From positions 6,696,001-6,760,000 of the forward strand of contig NZ_CP163525.1 in NCBI RefSeq assembly GCF_041080655.1: a stretch of 64,000 bases of DNA, in the 5' to 3' direction. The stretch comes from Streptomyces sp. CG4 (GTDB taxonomy: Bacteria; Actinomycetota; Actinomycetes; Streptomycetales; Streptomycetaceae). The notes under the pieces are model-generated. The model worked only from the letters and a program-made list of their open reading frames with translations, was not told the DNA's origin and did not search any database. A program made the translations under genes and the position numbers. This document shows positions 49,093-57,904 of this stretch, piece after piece. Numbering within the stretch: the first letter of the stretch is position 1; each line of letters starts with the position of its first letter.

Positions 49093-49935
49093 TCAGCCGC
49101 GCTGGATCCCGGACGTGTCCTGGAGCACGCCGCGGCGGCCGTCCTGGGTCTGCGCGACGAGCTGGGCACCGCGCTGCTCGACGGCCAGGTACCAGGTGCC
49201 CGGCGCCAGTTCGGCGATCGGGGTCTGTGAGCCGTCCTCCGGGAACAGCGGACGGGTCACCGGCACGGCGAACCAGAACGGCGAGAAGTCCGCCGCGGCC
49301 GGAGCCGGCTGCGCTGCCGCCGGAGCGGCACCCTGCGGGGCCGGCTGCTGCCCGAACGGCTGCCCCGGCTGCGGCTGCGCACCGTACGGCTGCCCCGGCT
49401 GCGGGCCCGGGGCACCCGGGTACCCGTAACCACCGGGCGGCTGCGCGCCGTAGGGCTGCGGGGCGGCGGGCTTGGGGGCCGGGAGGAGAGCGGCCTGGAG
49501 GGCGGGAACGAGGGGCGTGGCGATGGCGGCCGCAGCCATGACCAGGGTGGCCACGAGCGCGAGGATCAGGCCGCCGCCGGCGTTGAAGCCGCTGCTCGAG
49601 TTGTTGCCGATGTTGTCGAAGGCGCCCGCCGGGTCGAAGATGTTCCCGAGCGCGCCCCAAGCGGCGAAGACGGTGAACGCGACACCGAACTGGCCGAGAT
49701 CGAGGCCGGCGACCTTGGGCACCTGCGGGAGCCCGCGAGCGACGACGATCAGCGCGGCCCCGATGATGCCCGCCAGGATGACGCTCAGCATGACCGGCCC
49801 GCTGCTCCAGGCGTTGGGGATTTCCGAGCTGCTGACTCCGTCGATCGAGTAGAGGCTGAGGAACGACGCGATCAACAGCACCACCGCTGCCACGATCACT
49901 GCGCCGTCGCCTCGAGTGAGGGAGCGGATATTCAC
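49093..49935 (-). CDS. Membrane protein with four helices and a Pro/Gln/Gly-rich tail
   Basis: 280 residues from the GTG at 49935, which has AAGGA upstream at good spacing; a longer reading to 49974 exists. Helices: AVIVAAVVLLIASFLSLYSI, SSGPVMLSVILAGIIGAALIVV, FGVAFTVFAAWGALGNIF, LILALVATLVMAAAAIATPL. The tail repeats PYGAQP, GQPYGAQPQPGQPFGQQP-type units, low complexity, then ends in a compact strand-rich domain (DFSPFWFAVPVTRPLFPEDG ... GTWYLAVEQRGAQLVAQTQD). This is a common Streptomyces DUF5336-like arrangement. Function unknown. Confidence 0.8.
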   Translation of the reverse strand: MNIRSLTRGDGAVIVAAVVLLIASFLSLYSIDGVSSSEIPNAWSSGPVMLSVILAGIIGAALIVVARGLPQVPKVAGLDLGQFGVAFTVFAAWGALGNIFDPAGAFDNIGNNSSSGFNAGGGLILALVATLVMAAAAIATPLVPALQAALLPAPKPAAPQPYGAQPPGGYGYPGAPGPQPGQPYGAQPQPGQPFGQQPAPQGAAPAAAQPAPAAADFSPFWFAVPVTRPLFPEDGSQTPIAELAPGTWYLAVEQRGAQLVAQTQDGRRGVLQDTSGIQRG

Positions 49936-50018
49936 TTCGGGTCCTTCGTAAGTCGTCTCGTCGTCGGTAGACACTACCGTCCGCAAGATCCGGCTGTCCG
50001 GCCGGTTCCACCCGGCGG

Positions 50019-50948
50019 TCACGACTCGCGCAGGAAACTCACGATTCCCTCAGAGATCCCCTGCGCGGCCTTCTGCCGCCAGGCGCCGCTGCTCAGCAGT
50101 GCCGCGTCCTTGCTATCGCGCATGTTGCCGCACTCGATGAACACCTTGGGAACTGTTGACAGATTGAGACCGCCCAGGTCCGTACGTGTAACGAGGCCGG
50201 TACCTTCGCCGAGGTAGTTGGAGGGCGGCTCACCGGTGGCGCGCAGGAAGGTGCCCGCGATGCGCGTACCGAGGTCGTGCGAAGGGCCCACGATCTTGCG
50301 GGTGTCGGCGGCCCCGGCGTGCACGGTCCCGGGCAGGATGACGTGGAAGCCGCGGTTGCCGGCCGCGGAGCCGTCGGCGTGGAGGGAGATCGCCGCGTCG
50401 GCGTGCGCGTCGTTGCCGATCCGGGCCCGCTGGTCCACGCACGGCCCCCAGGCCGGCTGGTCGTCGTCATGGGTCAGCCGCACCTCGGCGCCCTGCTGCT
50501 CCAGCAGCGCACGCAGCCGGTGGGCGACATCGAGGGAGAACCGGGCCTCGGTGTAACCGTCGTTCGTGGACGTCCCGGTGGTGTCGCACTCCTTCTCATT
50601 CGTCCCGATATCGACCTTGCGATTGATCTCGGCCGTGTGCTGGAAGTTGCCCGGGTTGTGCCCCGGGTCGATGACGACGACCTTCCCCTTCAGCGACCCG
50701 GACGCTCCCGAGGGCGGCTTGCCGTCGTCCGTGGGGGAGGCGGCGGAGGAGGGCGTGGAGGCGGCGCTGGACGCCGGGGTGGCGCCGGCCGCGCGGTGCG
50801 AGCCGCCCCCGGTACCGCCGCCCACCGCCTCGTACACCATCCAGCCGAGCAGCGCGCCGGGCACCAGCGCGGCGAGCGCCACGGTCAGCGGCCCCCGCCG
50901 GGGGCGGCGGGGCTGTGCGGGTTCGAACTCCGGGCCTACGTACGACAC
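50019..50948 (-). CDS. N-acetylmuramoyl-L-alanine amidase (Amidase_3), membrane-anchored
   Basis: 309 residues from the GTG at 50948. A short cytoplasmic N-terminus is followed by one membrane helix (PLTVALAALVPGALLGWMVYEAV), a Ser/Ala/Thr linker and the catalytic domain. Zinc ligands lie in VVIDPGHNPGN and ISLHADGS, and the catalytic Glu is in KVFIECGNM. The enzyme cleaves the muramoyl-Ala bond of peptidoglycan. Its start is 22 bp before the stop of a minus-strand methyltransferase gene, which may be co-transcribed. Confidence 0.9.
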   Translation of the reverse strand: MSYVGPEFEPAQPRRPRRGPLTVALAALVPGALLGWMVYEAVGGGTGGGSHRAAGATPASSAASTPSSAASPTDDGKPPSGASGSLKGKVVVIDPGHNPGNFQHTAEINRKVDIGTNEKECDTTGTSTNDGYTEARFSLDVAHRLRALLEQQGAEVRLTHDDDQPAWGPCVDQRARIGNDAHADAAISLHADGSAAGNRGFHVILPGTVHAGAADTRKIVGPSHDLGTRIAGTFLRATGEPPSNYLGEGTGLVTRTDLGGLNLSTVPKVFIECGNMRDSKDAALLSSGAWRQKAAQGISEGIVSFLRES

Positions 50949-50970
50949 GTCTGCGACTCTAACCGGGCCC

Positions 50971-51624
50971 TCAGATCCCCGCCCCCGTTCGCCGCAGGAC
51001 ACGCAGTGAGCCGGTCGCCGAGACCTCCGTGAACGCCCCCGACCCGACGGCCCGCAGGTACACGCGGTACGGCGCCTGCCCGGTGAACTCGTCCGCGGGC
51101 TCCGGGAAGACGTCGTGGATGACGAGGAGGCCCCCCTCGGCCACGTGGGGCGCCCAGCCCTCGTAGTCGGCGCCGGCGTGCTCGTCGGTGTGGCCGCCGT
51201 CGACGAAGACGAAGCCGAGCGGGGAGTTCCAGATCGCCGCGATCTGCGGGGAGCGCCCCACGAGCGCGACGACATGCTCCTCAAGACCCGCCTTGAACAG
51301 CGTGCGCCGGAAGGCGGGCAGCGTGTCCATCAGCCCGATCTCGGGGTCCACGGTCTCCGGATCGTGGTAGTCCCACCCGGGCTGCTGCTCCTCACTGCCC
51401 CGGTGATGGTCGACGGTCAGCACGCTGACCCCGGCGGCCCGGGCGGCATCGGCGAGCAGCACGGTGGACCGCCCGCAGTACGTCCCGACCTCCAGCAACG
51501 GCAACCCCAGCCGCCCGGCCTCCAGCGCGGCCCCGTACAACGCCAGGCCCTCGTCGACGGGCATGAACCCCTTGGCCCCCTCGAACGCGGCCAGGATCTC
51601 GGGCTTGGGTGCGGGGACGAGCAT
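50971..51624 (-). CDS. Class I SAM-dependent methyltransferase (Methyltransf_24-like)
   Basis: 217 residues from the ATG at 51624, which has GAGAGGT upstream. SAM motif I is LLEVGTYCGRSTVLLADAAR. The second strand ends VLTVDHHRGSEEQQ, then LGFVFVDGGHTDEHAGADYE and GGLLVIHDVFPEPADEF follow, the DGGH/D-x-H-D pattern of the Methyltransf_24 family. The substrate is unknown. It may form a unit with the amidase (22-bp gap). An inverted repeat and an interspersed repeat lie upstream (51665-51760). Confidence 0.85.
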   Translation of the reverse strand: MLVPAPKPEILAAFEGAKGFMPVDEGLALYGAALEAGRLGLPLLEVGTYCGRSTVLLADAARAAGVSVLTVDHHRGSEEQQPGWDYHDPETVDPEIGLMDTLPAFRRTLFKAGLEEHVVALVGRSPQIAAIWNSPLGFVFVDGGHTDEHAGADYEGWAPHVAEGGLLVIHDVFPEPADEFTGQAPYRVYLRAVGSGAFTEVSATGSLRVLRRTGAGI

Positions 51625-51664
51625 GGAGTACCTCTCGGTCGTACGTCTGTCCGACGCCCCATGC

Positions 51665-51704
51665 TGCCGCACCCCCGGCCACCGATGTGACAGGGGGTGC
51701 GGCA
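51665..51704 (-). terminator. Terminator downstream of the MFS gene at 51779
   Basis: TGCCGCACCCCC (51665-51676) pairs with GGGGGTGCGGCA (51693-51704), a 12-bp stem with a 16-base loop. It lies about 75 bp beyond the MFS stop. Confidence 0.75.
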
Positions 51705-51705
51705 A

Positions 51706-51760
51706 GAAGGGGCGCGGGGAACTGCGCGACAAACCACGAGGGCGGGCAAGCCGCCAGAGG
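51706..51760. repeat. Interspersed repeat (family B), intergenic copy
   Basis: GAAGGGGCGCGGGGAACTGC, then GCGACAAACCACGAGGGCGG, matches the elements at 34910 and 36884. It sits between the MFS gene end and the methyltransferase start. Confidence 0.75.
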
Positions 51761-51778
51761 ACGCAACGCCCCGGGCTC

Positions 51779-53530
51779 TCAGGCGCTCACAACCTCCCCG
51801 GGCAACGAAAGATCCAGCTCGACAGCCCGCTCCTCACCGGAATGCGTGGCAGCAGAGGCAAGCGGGCCGTGCCCGGGAGCCTTGGCGGCCAGCACATACG
51901 CACCCGAGCCCGGCACCGCGAGGGCATAGGTGCCGTCCGTCTCGGAGAGCGTCGCCCCCGCCTGCCGCCCCCGCCGGTCGATCAGCGTGACCTTGGCCCG
52001 GGCGACGGGAACACCGTCGGCACCCAGAATCCGCCCCCGGAACCCGCGCAGCACCTCTTCCGCCCGCTCCAGCGCGGCATCCTCCTCACTGCTCGCCCGC
52101 AGCTGCGTGTGCTGACCGTGCTGAGCCGGGCGGCCGGCCTTCGGCAGGAACAGCGCCAGCAGCAGGCCCACGGCGACCGCGGCCGTGGCGATCAGGAAGG
52201 ACACCCGGAAGCCATGCATCGTGGGGATCGCGAGGCCCCCCACGTTCTTCGCGGTGTTGGCCAGCACCATCCCGATGACGGCGCTCGACACCGACGTACC
52301 GATGGAACGCATCAGCGTGTTCAGCCCGTTGGCCGCACCGGTCTCCGAGGCGGGAACGGCACCCACGATCAGCGCCGGCAGGGACGAGTACGCGAGGCCG
52401 ATGCCCGCGCCGAGGACGACGGACGTGACGATGGTCTGCCAGGCCGCGTCCATCAGGCCGAGGCCGCCGCCGTAGCCGAGCGCGATGATCAGCAGGCCGA
52501 GGATGAGGGTGACCTTCGGGCCGTACTTGGCGGACAGCCGGGCGTACACCGGTGCCGTGAACATCATCGTCAGGCCCAGCGGAGCCACGCACAGACCGGC
52601 GACGACCATGGACTGGCCGAGGCCGTAGCCGGTGGCCTTCGGCAGCTGGAGCAGCTGGGGCAGGACGAGCGAGACGACGTAGAACGCGACGCCGACCATG
52701 ATCGACGCGAGGTTGGTGAAGAGGACGGCCGGGCGCGCGGTGGTGCGCAGGTCGACCAGGGGCGCTTTGACTCGCAGCTCGAACAGGCCCCACACGACGA
52801 GTACGACGACGGACCCGCCGAACAGGCCGAGTGTCGTACCCGAGGACCAGCCCCAGTCGCTGCCCTTGGTGATCGGCAGCAGAAGCAGCACCAGACCGCC
52901 GGACAGGCCGATCGCGCCGAGCAGGTCGAAGGAGCCCTCCGCCCGCATCGGGGACTCGGGCACGACGAGGAGGGTCAGGGCGATGGCGAGCGCGCCGAGG
53001 CCGGCGGCGCCGTAGAAGAGGGCGTGCCAGTTCGTGTGCTGCGCGACCAGGGCGGCGGCGGGCAGCGCGAGGCCGCCGCCCACGCCGATGGAGGAGCTCA
53101 TCAGGGCCATGGCCGAGCCGAGCTTCTCGCGCGGCAGCATGTCGCGCATCAGGCCGATGCCGAGCGGGATCGCGCCCATGGCGAAGCCCTGCAGCGTACG
53201 GCCGACGATCATGGTGAGCAGCTGGCTGGTGAGCGCGCTGACCAGGGCGCCGACCACCATGACGGCGAGGCTGACGATCAGCATCTTGCGCTTGCCGTAC
53301 AGGTCACCGAGGCGGCCCATGATCGGGGTGGCCACGGCGCCGGACAGCAGGGTCGAGGTCAGTACCCAGGTGGCGTTGCTGGGCGCGGTGCTCAGCAGCT
53401 GCGGCAGGTCCTTGATGACCGGCACGAGCAGCGTCTGCATCACCGCGACGGTGATGCCCGCGAAGGCGAGCACCGGGACCACGGCGCCGCCGGCTTTCCG
53501 GCCGGGCTGGTCGGTCGTCGTGTGGGTCAT
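51779..53530 (-). CDS. MFS exporter with a C-terminal carboxypeptidase-regulatory-like domain
   Basis: 583 residues from the ATG at 53530. About 14 helices of a DHA2-type drug transporter: AGITVAVMQTLLVPVIKDLP, LGDLYGKRKMLIVS (motif A), GRTLQGFAMGAIPLGIGLMR. The last 90 residues are soluble: GFRGRILGADGVPVARAKVT, LIDRRGRQAGATLSETDGTY, ALAVPGSGAYVLAAKAPGHG. This transthyretin/CarboxypepD_reg-like beta-sandwich is unusual on a transporter. Divergent from ltp1 (164-bp gap). Confidence 0.87.
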   Translation of the reverse strand: MTHTTTDQPGRKAGGAVVPVLAFAGITVAVMQTLLVPVIKDLPQLLSTAPSNATWVLTSTLLSGAVATPIMGRLGDLYGKRKMLIVSLAVMVVGALVSALTSQLLTMIVGRTLQGFAMGAIPLGIGLMRDMLPREKLGSAMALMSSSIGVGGGLALPAAALVAQHTNWHALFYGAAGLGALAIALTLLVVPESPMRAEGSFDLLGAIGLSGGLVLLLLPITKGSDWGWSSGTTLGLFGGSVVVLVVWGLFELRVKAPLVDLRTTARPAVLFTNLASIMVGVAFYVVSLVLPQLLQLPKATGYGLGQSMVVAGLCVAPLGLTMMFTAPVYARLSAKYGPKVTLILGLLIIALGYGGGLGLMDAAWQTIVTSVVLGAGIGLAYSSLPALIVGAVPASETGAANGLNTLMRSIGTSVSSAVIGMVLANTAKNVGGLAIPTMHGFRVSFLIATAAVAVGLLLALFLPKAGRPAQHGQHTQLRASSEEDAALERAEEVLRGFRGRILGADGVPVARAKVTLIDRRGRQAGATLSETDGTYALAVPGSGAYVLAAKAPGHGPLASAATHSGEERAVELDLSLPGEVVSA

Positions 53531-53668
53531 TGAGTCGAGGCCTCCCCGTCGAGATAAGTGCTCGGTAAACCTCGTATGCACAGGCAACTATTCCGTTGCT
53601 TCGGGCCTCTAATGAATCCTTGACCGGCTCATGGGTTTCTGATCTGCCGTCAGGGGCTGGTGAGTTCA

Positions 53669-53682
53669 TGAAACGCGTTCTA
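53669..53682. promoter_or_regulatory. KstR operator immediately upstream of ltp1-like gene
   Basis: TGAAACGCGTTCTA matches TNNAACNNGTTNNA at every fixed position. It ends 11 bp before the ATG at 53694, so it must overlap the ribosome site or the transcription start. Confidence 0.8.
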
Positions 53683-53693
53683 GTCTGCGCGCC

Positions 53694-54893
53694 ATGAAGG
53701 CCTATGTCGCCGGGGTCGGGATGACCAAGTTCGAGAAGCCCGAGACCCGTTCATGGCAGTACTGGGACATGGTGCGGGAGGCGGGGGCGGCGGCGCTGGA
53801 GGATGCCGGCGTTGCCTATACCGACGTGGAACAGGTTCCCGTTGGCTACTGCTTCCAGCCCTCGACCGCCGGCCAGCGCGCCGCCTACGAAATCGGCCTC
53901 ACCGGCATCCCCGTCTACAACGTCAACAACAACTGCGCGACCGGCTCGACCGCGCTCATGCTCGCCCGGCAGCTCGTCGAAGGAGGAGCCGCCGACTGCG
54001 TGCTGGCGCTGGGCTTCGAGAAGATGAAGAAGGGCGCGCTGGGCGGGGGAGCCCGCGGCGGAGCCGCTGATGACTGGAGCGCGACCTCTCCCGTCGCCCG
54101 GCACTACGGGATCATGGCGGCCCGGCACGGCTTCGAGGCGACCCCGCCCACCGCGCAGATCTTCGGCGACGCGGCCCGCGAGCACATGGAGCGGTACGGC
54201 ACGACCGAGGCCCAGCTCGCCGCGGTCGCCGCCAAGAACCACCGGCACTCCGCGCACAACCCGTACGCGCAGTTCCGGGAGGTCCACGAGGTCGCCGACA
54301 TCCTCGCCGCGCCGCTGGTGCACCGGCCGCTGACCAGGCTCCAGTGCTCGCCGACCTCCGACGGCGCGGCGGCGGTGGTCGTGGTGTCGGAACGGTTCGC
54401 CGCGCAGCGCGGGCTCACCGGGCTCGTCGAGATCGCCGGGCAGGCCATGACCACGGACACCGAGGAGTCCTTCGCGTCCGGCTCCTGCATCGACGTCGTG
54501 GGACAGCCCATGTCCCGGGAGGCGGCCCGGCAGGCGTACGAACGCGCCGGGCTCGGCATCGAGGACGTCGACGTGATCGAGCTGCACGACTGCTTCTCCG
54601 TCAACGAGCTGCTGACGTACGAGGCGCTCGGCATGTGCGCGGTGGGGGAGTCCGGGAAGCTGGTCGAGTCGGGCGCGACGACGTACGGCGGCCGCTGGGT
54701 GGTGAACCCGTCGGGCGGGCTGATCTCCAAGGGGCATCCGCTGGGCGCGACCGGCCTGGCGCAGACGGCCGAGCTGGTGTGGCAGCTGCGGGGCACGGCG
54801 GGGCAGCGGCAGGTGCCCGACGCGCGGGTGGGGCTCGCCCACAACATCGGGCTGGGCGGGGCCGCGGTGGTGACGCTGCTGCGCGCGGTGTGA
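53694..54893 (+). CDS. ltp1: Ltp1-like lipid-transfer protein / SCP-x thiolase
   Basis: 399 residues starting MKAYVAGVGMTKFEKPETRS. Thiolase-fold features: VNNNCATGSTALMLARQ with Cys81, LQCSPTSDGAAAVV, ELHDCFSVNELLTYEALG, and GGLISKGHPLGATGLAQ. Whole blocks match mycobacterial Ltp1 (GMTKFEKP, GQR.xYE.G.TGIP, QCSPTSDG, TTYGGRWVVNPSGGL). These SCP-x/Ltp proteins thiolytically or retro-aldol cleave steroid side-chain CoA intermediates. A perfect KstR box lies 11 bp upstream. There is almost no 5-prime space for a ribosome site, so translation may be leaderless or the start slightly different. Confidence 0.87.
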   Translation: MKAYVAGVGMTKFEKPETRSWQYWDMVREAGAAALEDAGVAYTDVEQVPVGYCFQPSTAGQRAAYEIGLTGIPVYNVNNNCATGSTALMLARQLVEGGAADCVLALGFEKMKKGALGGGARGGAADDWSATSPVARHYGIMAARHGFEATPPTAQIFGDAAREHMERYGTTEAQLAAVAAKNHRHSAHNPYAQFREVHEVADILAAPLVHRPLTRLQCSPTSDGAAAVVVVSERFAAQRGLTGLVEIAGQAMTTDTEESFASGSCIDVVGQPMSREAARQAYERAGLGIEDVDVIELHDCFSVNELLTYEALGMCAVGESGKLVESGATTYGGRWVVNPSGGLISKGHPLGATGLAQTAELVWQLRGTAGQRQVPDARVGLAHNIGLGGAAVVTLLRAV

Positions 54894-54993
54894 CCGGCAC
54901 GGCCTGGTGCGGTCCAGGCCGCAGGGCCTAGTACCAGCGGTCGTGAACCCTGGTCCGAAATGCCGATGCAAGGGCCGTAGCCGGGTTGAGAGC

Positions 54994-56517
54994 ATGACAT
55001 CCATGCTCGAAGCCGCCGACACCACACCTCTCCTGTCCCGCCTCCTGTCCCGCCGGACGAAGGCGCCCACCTGGCTGGTCGTGGCGCTCGCCTGCGCCGG
55101 GCAGTTCCTGGTCGTCCTCGATGTGTCGGTGGTGAACGTCGCCCTGCCGTCCATGCGGACCGGCCTCGGCCTGACCCCGTCCGGTCTGCAGTGGGTGGTG
55201 AACGCCTACGCCATCGCCTTCGCCGGGTTCATGCTGCTCGGCGGCCGGGCCGGCGACCTGTACGGGCGCAAGCGGATGTTCCTGGTCGGCCTCGGCCTGT
55301 TCACGCTGGCCTCGCTGGGCGGCGGCCTCGCCCAGGAGGGCTGGCAGCTGCTGCTGGCGCGGGCCGTGCAGGGGCTCGGCGCGGCGGTGCTGGCCCCCTC
55401 GACGCTGACCCTGCTGACGTCCGCGGTACCGGAGGGGGCGGCGCGGGCGCGGGCGATAGCGACCTGGACCGCGGTCGGCGCCGGTGGCGGAGCCGCGGGC
55501 GGACTGGTCGGCGGAGTCCTCGTGGACGTGCTGGACTGGCGCTGGGTGCTGCTGATCAACGTGCCGGTGGGCGCGCTGGTGCTGGCCGGCTCGGTGGTCT
55601 GGCTCAGCGAGAGCCGGGCCGGCGACGGGCGACGGCTGGACCTGCCGGGCGCGCTGCTGGTCACGGCGGGCCTCGCGACCCTCGCCTACGGCATCTCGCA
55701 GACGGAGGCGGAAGGCTGGACGGCCCCGGCCACGCTGCTGCCACTGCTCGCCGGGCTGCTGCTGATCGCTCTGTTCCTGCTGGTCGAGGCGCGTACGGCG
55801 GCCCCGCTGATGCCGCTCGGGCTGCTTCGGCTGCGCTCGGTGGCGTCGGCGAACGCGGCGATGTTCCTCTCCGGCTCGGCCATGTTCTGCATGTGGTACT
55901 TCATGACGCTCTACGCCCAGAACGTCCTCGGCTACTCGCCGCTTCAGGCCGGTCTCGCCCTGGTGCCCAGCTCGCTGTCGGTGGTCGTCGGCTCCAAGGT
56001 AGCGCCGCGCCTGATGCGGACGGGGGGTGCGCGGACCGTGGCGACGCTGGGCACGCTGGTGGCCGCGGCCGGCTTCGGCTGGCAGTCGACGATGAGCGCG
56101 CACGAGGCGTACGTCACCGCGATCATGATCCCGGGGATCCTCATGATGCTCGGGGCGGGTCTGGCCGCGACCCCGCTCGCCGCCCTGGCCACGTCGGGGG
56201 CGGCGCCGGGCGAGGCCGGTGTGGTGTCGGGGCTGGTCAACACCTCGCGCACGATGGGCGGTTCGCTCGGCCTCGCGGTGATGTCGACCGTCGCGGCGGC
56301 CGGGACGGGCCCCGGCCACGGCCCCGAGGCCCTGACGGACGGCTACGCGCTGGCCTTCCGGGCCAGTACGGCGGTGCTGCTGGGCGGGGCGGTGCTGATG
56401 GTGCTGTGGCTGCCGCGGCAGAATCCGGCGACGGCCGCGGCGCGGGCCACAGCGCGTCCCGCGGGACAGGACGAGGGACAGGGCGCGGGAAGGGATTCCG
56501 CGACTTCTCGCGGATGA
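54994..56517 (+). CDS. DHA2-family MFS drug transporter
   Basis: 507 residues from the ATG at 54994. Fourteen helices with LACAGQFLVVLDVSVVNVAL (motif D1), GGRAGDLYGRKRMF (motif A) and WRWVLLINVPVGALVLAG. EmrB/QacA-like exporters use proton motive force to expel drugs or metabolites. The C-terminal 30 residues are Ala/Gly-rich and unconserved. It lies 100 bp after ltp1 and 52 bp before the sigma factor gene. Confidence 0.9.
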   Translation: MTSMLEAADTTPLLSRLLSRRTKAPTWLVVALACAGQFLVVLDVSVVNVALPSMRTGLGLTPSGLQWVVNAYAIAFAGFMLLGGRAGDLYGRKRMFLVGLGLFTLASLGGGLAQEGWQLLLARAVQGLGAAVLAPSTLTLLTSAVPEGAARARAIATWTAVGAGGGAAGGLVGGVLVDVLDWRWVLLINVPVGALVLAGSVVWLSESRAGDGRRLDLPGALLVTAGLATLAYGISQTEAEGWTAPATLLPLLAGLLLIALFLLVEARTAAPLMPLGLLRLRSVASANAAMFLSGSAMFCMWYFMTLYAQNVLGYSPLQAGLALVPSSLSVVVGSKVAPRLMRTGGARTVATLGTLVAAAGFGWQSTMSAHEAYVTAIMIPGILMMLGAGLAATPLAALATSGAAPGEAGVVSGLVNTSRTMGGSLGLAVMSTVAAAGTGPGHGPEALTDGYALAFRASTAVLLGGAVLMVLWLPRQNPATAAARATARPAGQDEGQGAGRDSATSRG

Positions 56518-56569
56518 GGCAACGGTCCGGGCGGCTCATGGACTCCTTCTGACATCAAGGGAGGTGCCC

Positions 56570-57109
56570 ATGGGGGACGGGAAGCAGGCTCGGAGCGAGG
56601 AGTTCCAGAGCTTCATGGTCGGCCGCTGGCCGCGGCTGATGCGTACGGCATTTCTCCTCACGGGGGAGCAGCACGCCGCCGAGGACCTGGTCCAGTCGAC
56701 GCTGGAGCGGGTGTATGTGTCCTGGCGCAAGGTCGGCTCGGCCGACGATCCGGAGGCGTACGTACGGCGCGTGATGATCAACCTGCATGCGCGCAAGCAC
56801 AGAAGAAGGCTCAAGGAGTTTCTGGCTCCGAGGGACGACTCGGGCCTGGTGCACGAGGTGGCCGACACGGGCGACCGGATCGCGCAGGCCGACGACCGCA
56901 GCGCGCTGCTCACGGCGCTCGCCCAACTGCCCGTGCGGCAGCGGGAGGCGGTGGTCCTGCGCTACTGGGAGGACCTGACGGAGACCCAGGCGGCGGAGGC
57001 GATGGGCTGCTCGGTCGGCACGGTGAAGAGCAACGCGGCCAAGGGGATCGCGAAGCTCAGGGCCATACCGGCACTCGCCGAGACGGTGACGCACGGAGGG
57101 CGGAAGTGA
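56570..57109 (+). CDS. SigE-family ECF RNA polymerase sigma factor
   Basis: 179 residues. The ATG at 56570 has AAGGGAGG upstream (GTG at 56564 also possible). Sigma region 2 is ARSEEFQSFMVGRWPRLMRT and EDLVQSTLERVYVSW; region 4 is QREAVVLRYWEDLTETQAAE plus AMGCSVGTVKSNAAKGIAKL. This matches the SigE/SigL-type 'sigma-E family' subfamily (TIGR02983) common in Streptomyces. The next gene overlaps the stop and encodes a single-pass membrane protein, likely its regulator. Confidence 0.92.
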   Translation: MGDGKQARSEEFQSFMVGRWPRLMRTAFLLTGEQHAAEDLVQSTLERVYVSWRKVGSADDPEAYVRRVMINLHARKHRRRLKEFLAPRDDSGLVHEVADTGDRIAQADDRSALLTALAQLPVRQREAVVLRYWEDLTETQAAEAMGCSVGTVKSNAAKGIAKLRAIPALAETVTHGGRK

Positions 57110-57894
57110 TGAGCGCGGACCGGGAGACCCATGAGAGGACCGAGATGACACAGACGGACATCGCCCTCCTGCTCGCGGATGCCGCGGACGAGGTCGAGAT
57201 CGGTATACCCCCCGTGGAGGCGGTCGTCCGCGGCGGCCGCCGTCGCAGAGCCCGCCGCTGGGCGGTGGCGACGGCCACCGCCCTGGTGCTGGCGGGGTCG
57301 ACGGGAGCGACGCTGGCGGTGACCGGGCTGCCCGGCCGCACCGACGGGCATACGACCGTGGCGACCCGGCCGACCACACCCGAGGCCCGGCATGTGTACG
57401 TGCCGCGGGTCACGGAAGTCGCACACGGCACGGACCGCGGCACGAGCTGGCGCGTGGTCGTGACCGTGTGGGGGGCGCCACGGGACAGGGCGGAAGCGGC
57501 GGGGCAGCTGGCCGCGATGAGGAAGTACGGCCTTGAGTCGGCCCTGCTCCCCGACGGCCGGAACCTGATCGGCAAGACCTCGCACTACTCGAACCTGTAC
57601 TACGGCGACAACCACCCCAGAACGCTCATCTTCGGCACGGACGAGAAGTGGGAGCCCCTCTCCGGCACGGAGCTGATGTCGGGGGCCGTACCCCTGGCCA
57701 AGGGGAACACCGACGGCCCCGAGCGGCTCGTGGTGGGCTCGGTCGCCACCACCGCCCGGCAGGTCAAGTGCGGCTGGAAGAACGGCACCAGCACCGTGGC
57801 CCTGCCCGTGCCGGTGGCTGGCTCCCCGGTGAACTGGTTCGCGTGCACGGCCCCGGAAGAGACGAGCTATCTGAACGCGGAGGTGATCCAGTAG
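57109..57894 (+). CDS. Single-pass membrane protein coupled to SigE; putative anti-sigma or effector
   Basis: 261 residues from the ATG at 57109 (TGATG overlap with the sigma stop); an internal ATG at 57145 after GAGAGGA gives a shorter form starting MTQTDIALLLADAADEVEIG. A cytoplasmic acidic/basic N-terminus (VRGGRRRRARR) precedes one helix (ATATALVLAGSTGATLAV) and an extracellular domain with HVYVPRVTEVAHGTDRG, LESALLPDGRNLIGKTSHYS and cysteines KCGWKN/FACTAP. It lacks a clear anti-sigma zinc motif (H-x3-C-x2-C), so an ASD-type role is only inferred from coupling. Confidence 0.75.
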   Translation: MSADRETHERTEMTQTDIALLLADAADEVEIGIPPVEAVVRGGRRRRARRWAVATATALVLAGSTGATLAVTGLPGRTDGHTTVATRPTTPEARHVYVPRVTEVAHGTDRGTSWRVVVTVWGAPRDRAEAAGQLAAMRKYGLESALLPDGRNLIGKTSHYSNLYYGDNHPRTLIFGTDEKWEPLSGTELMSGAVPLAKGNTDGPERLVVGSVATTARQVKCGWKNGTSTVALPVPVAGSPVNWFACTAPEETSYLNAEVIQ

Positions 57895-57904
57895 CGCACG
57901 TGAC

